Assembly (NCBI GenBank): GCA_002780675.1 | Contig: PEUR01000215.1 | Coordinates: 1-5,602 of the forward strand | Source of the DNA: Gallionellales bacterium CG03_land_8_20_14_0_80_55_15 | GTDB taxonomy: Bacteria; Pseudomonadota; Gammaproteobacteria; Burkholderiales; Gallionellaceae | Length of the DNA: 5,602 nucleotides | Direction of reading: 5' to 3' | In this document: piece by piece, positions 4,731-5,602 of the stretch | Numbering within the stretch: position 1 is the stretch's first letter | Layout of the letters: every line of letters starts with the position of its first letter | Notes under the pieces: model-generated | What the model saw: the letters and a program-made list of their open reading frames with translations, nothing else | Database searches by the model: none | Told to the model about the DNA's origin: nothing | Position numbers and translations under genes: made by a program

Positions 4731-5602
4731 TCAAGCTCGACCCATCGTGACGCGCTCAATCCCGGACAAATCCCTTACCGAAGACACCCCGGCAAACCCT
4801 GCCTGTTGCATCAACTGCCTCACCCGTTCGGCCTGATCGTAGCCATGCTCGAACATCAGCCAGCCGCCGGCATTAAGATAATCCTGCGCACGCACAACAA
4901 TGCGGCGTATGTCGTCCAACCCGTCTTTGCCTGAGGCGAGTGCGCGCATCGGCTCAAAACGCACATCCCCTTGAGACAGATGCACGTCGTCTGCGGCGAT
5001 ATAAGGCGGATTGGAGACAATCAAATCGAAGCGCTCATCAGTCAGCGCTGAAAACCAGTCGCTATGCAGCAGCCGCACGTTGGCTAAATTCAGGCACCGC
5101 ACATTGTCCCGCGCCACCTCCAGCGCAGATTCTGATGCATCCACCGCCACGACCTCTACATCGGTGCGTTCATGCGCAATCGCCAGCGCAATCGCGCCGC
5201 TGCCCGTCCCCATGTCCAGCACACGAAACCCTCCCCCTGCCTGTCGGTCACCCGCTCCCGCACACCCTAAAGGGTACAGGAGCGGGCGAGGGATACGCTG
5301 CAACGCCAATTCGACCAGCAATTCGGTATCAGGGCGGGGAATCAGCGTGGCGGGGGTGACTTTACAATTCAGCCCGAAAAACTCGCGTTCGCCCAGCAGA
5401 TAGGCGATGGGTTCACCGTTGAGACGACGCGCGAACAGCACCGCATAACGCCTCTGTTCATCAGCCGTGAGAATGCGTTCAGGATAGGTGAGCAGATAGG
5501 CGCGGTTCACCCGCAACACGGCTTGCAACAAACATTGCACCTCAATGCGCGCCGTCGCCACTTCGAGGTTCAGCGCGGTTTGCAACTGCTTGCTATCGCG
5601 CG
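4731..5602 (-). CDS. prmC: peptide chain release factor N5-glutamine methyltransferase (5' end outside the window)
   Basis: Methylates the glutamine of the GGQ motif in RF1 and RF2 with S-adenosylmethionine, which aids translation termination. Numbered from a TTG at 5583-5585 (284 residues): N-terminal helical domain with RIEVQCLL, GEREFFG (65-71) and LIPRPDTE (81-88); S-adenosylmethionine loop MGTGSG (125-130); VDASESAL (148-155); catalytic NPPY (192-195) that binds the glutamine; and the late ALASGKDGL. The frame stays open to the right edge (RDSKQ precedes the TTG), and family members have some eight more N-terminal residues, so the true start is probably just beyond 5602. Residues about 100-119, between RIP and FRVLD, are an insert from a palindromic GC-rich sequence; E. 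coli PrmC has only a few residues there. The gene is expected to follow prfA and precedes grxD. All core motifs are intact, so it is probably functional. Confidence 0.94.
   Translation of the reverse strand, partial: RDSKQLQTALNLEVATARIEVQCLLQAVLRVNRAYLLTYPERILTADEQRRYAVLFARRLNGEPIAYLLGEREFFGLNCKVTPATLIPRPDTELLVELALQRIPRPLLYPLGCAGAGDRQAGGGFRVLDMGTGSGAIALAIAHERTDVEVVAVDASESALEVARDNVRCLNLANVRLLHSDWFSALTDERFDLIVSNPPYIAADDVHLSQGDVRFEPMRALASGKDGLDDIRRIVVRAQDYLNAGGWLMFEHGYDQAERVRQLMQQAGFAGVSSVRDLSGIERVTMGRA
5229..5292. repeat. GC-rich palindromic element inside prmC
   Basis: CCCGCTCC (5251-5258) and GGAGCGGG (5279-5286) are perfect 8-bp inverted arms. Between them ACCC/GGGT (5264-5267, 5272-5275) forms an inner stem, and CCCTC (5229-5233) with GAGGG (5288-5292) an outer pair. 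The composition and nested form resemble the palindromic repeats usually found between genes in proteobacteria. It is read in frame with no stop and yields the Pro/Gly/Ala-rich stretch at about residues 100-119 of PrmC. Confidence 0.55.

Overview
This window looks like chromosomal DNA of a betaproteobacterium, plausibly of the Nitrosomonadales/Gallionellaceae kind. The grounds are the style of the ArgH, AlgZ/AlgR and PrmC-GrxD proteins and two gene neighbourhoods typical of beta- and gammaproteobacteria: argH divergent from an algZ-algR pair, and prmC followed by grxD. The lineage is inferred from remembered family patterns, not from a search. Six protein genes are well supported.

Left part (1-862): positions 1-253 hold no convincing gene, only a possible 15-codon C-terminal tail of a plus-strand gene leaving the window and a weak stem-loop. 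A 145-residue glycine-zipper outer-membrane lipoprotein lies on the minus strand (254-691), with a strong ribosome binding site and a weak candidate promoter upstream.

Middle (863-4130): a LytTR response regulator of the AlgR type (863-1621) and a membrane histidine kinase of the AlgZ/FimS type (1581-2660) form a minus-strand operon whose genes overlap by 41 bases. They diverge from argH (2739-4130, plus strand), the last enzyme of arginine synthesis. In Pseudomonas the same argH/algZ-algR order is followed by hemC-hemD; here a lipoprotein gene follows instead.

Right part (4131-5602): prmC (running off the right edge) and grxD form a minus-strand pair converging on argH. Between the ends of grxD and argH is a 216-base gap that is not empty. 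Read on the minus strand it contains, in order, an imperfect 24-bp palindrome, a sigma70-like promoter (TAGGCA-N17-TATAGT), a small hairpin, an unpaired CUCCUCCU anti-Shine-Dalgarno stretch, and an intrinsic terminator closed by a C(UUCG)G tetraloop and six U's. This is the layout of a small regulatory RNA of about 80 nt and is the best candidate here for something undescribed.

The second notable point is in prmC. A GC-rich palindromic sequence resembling intergenic repeats sits in frame between the N-terminal domain and the methyltransferase core, adding about 17-20 residues that I do not expect in this family.
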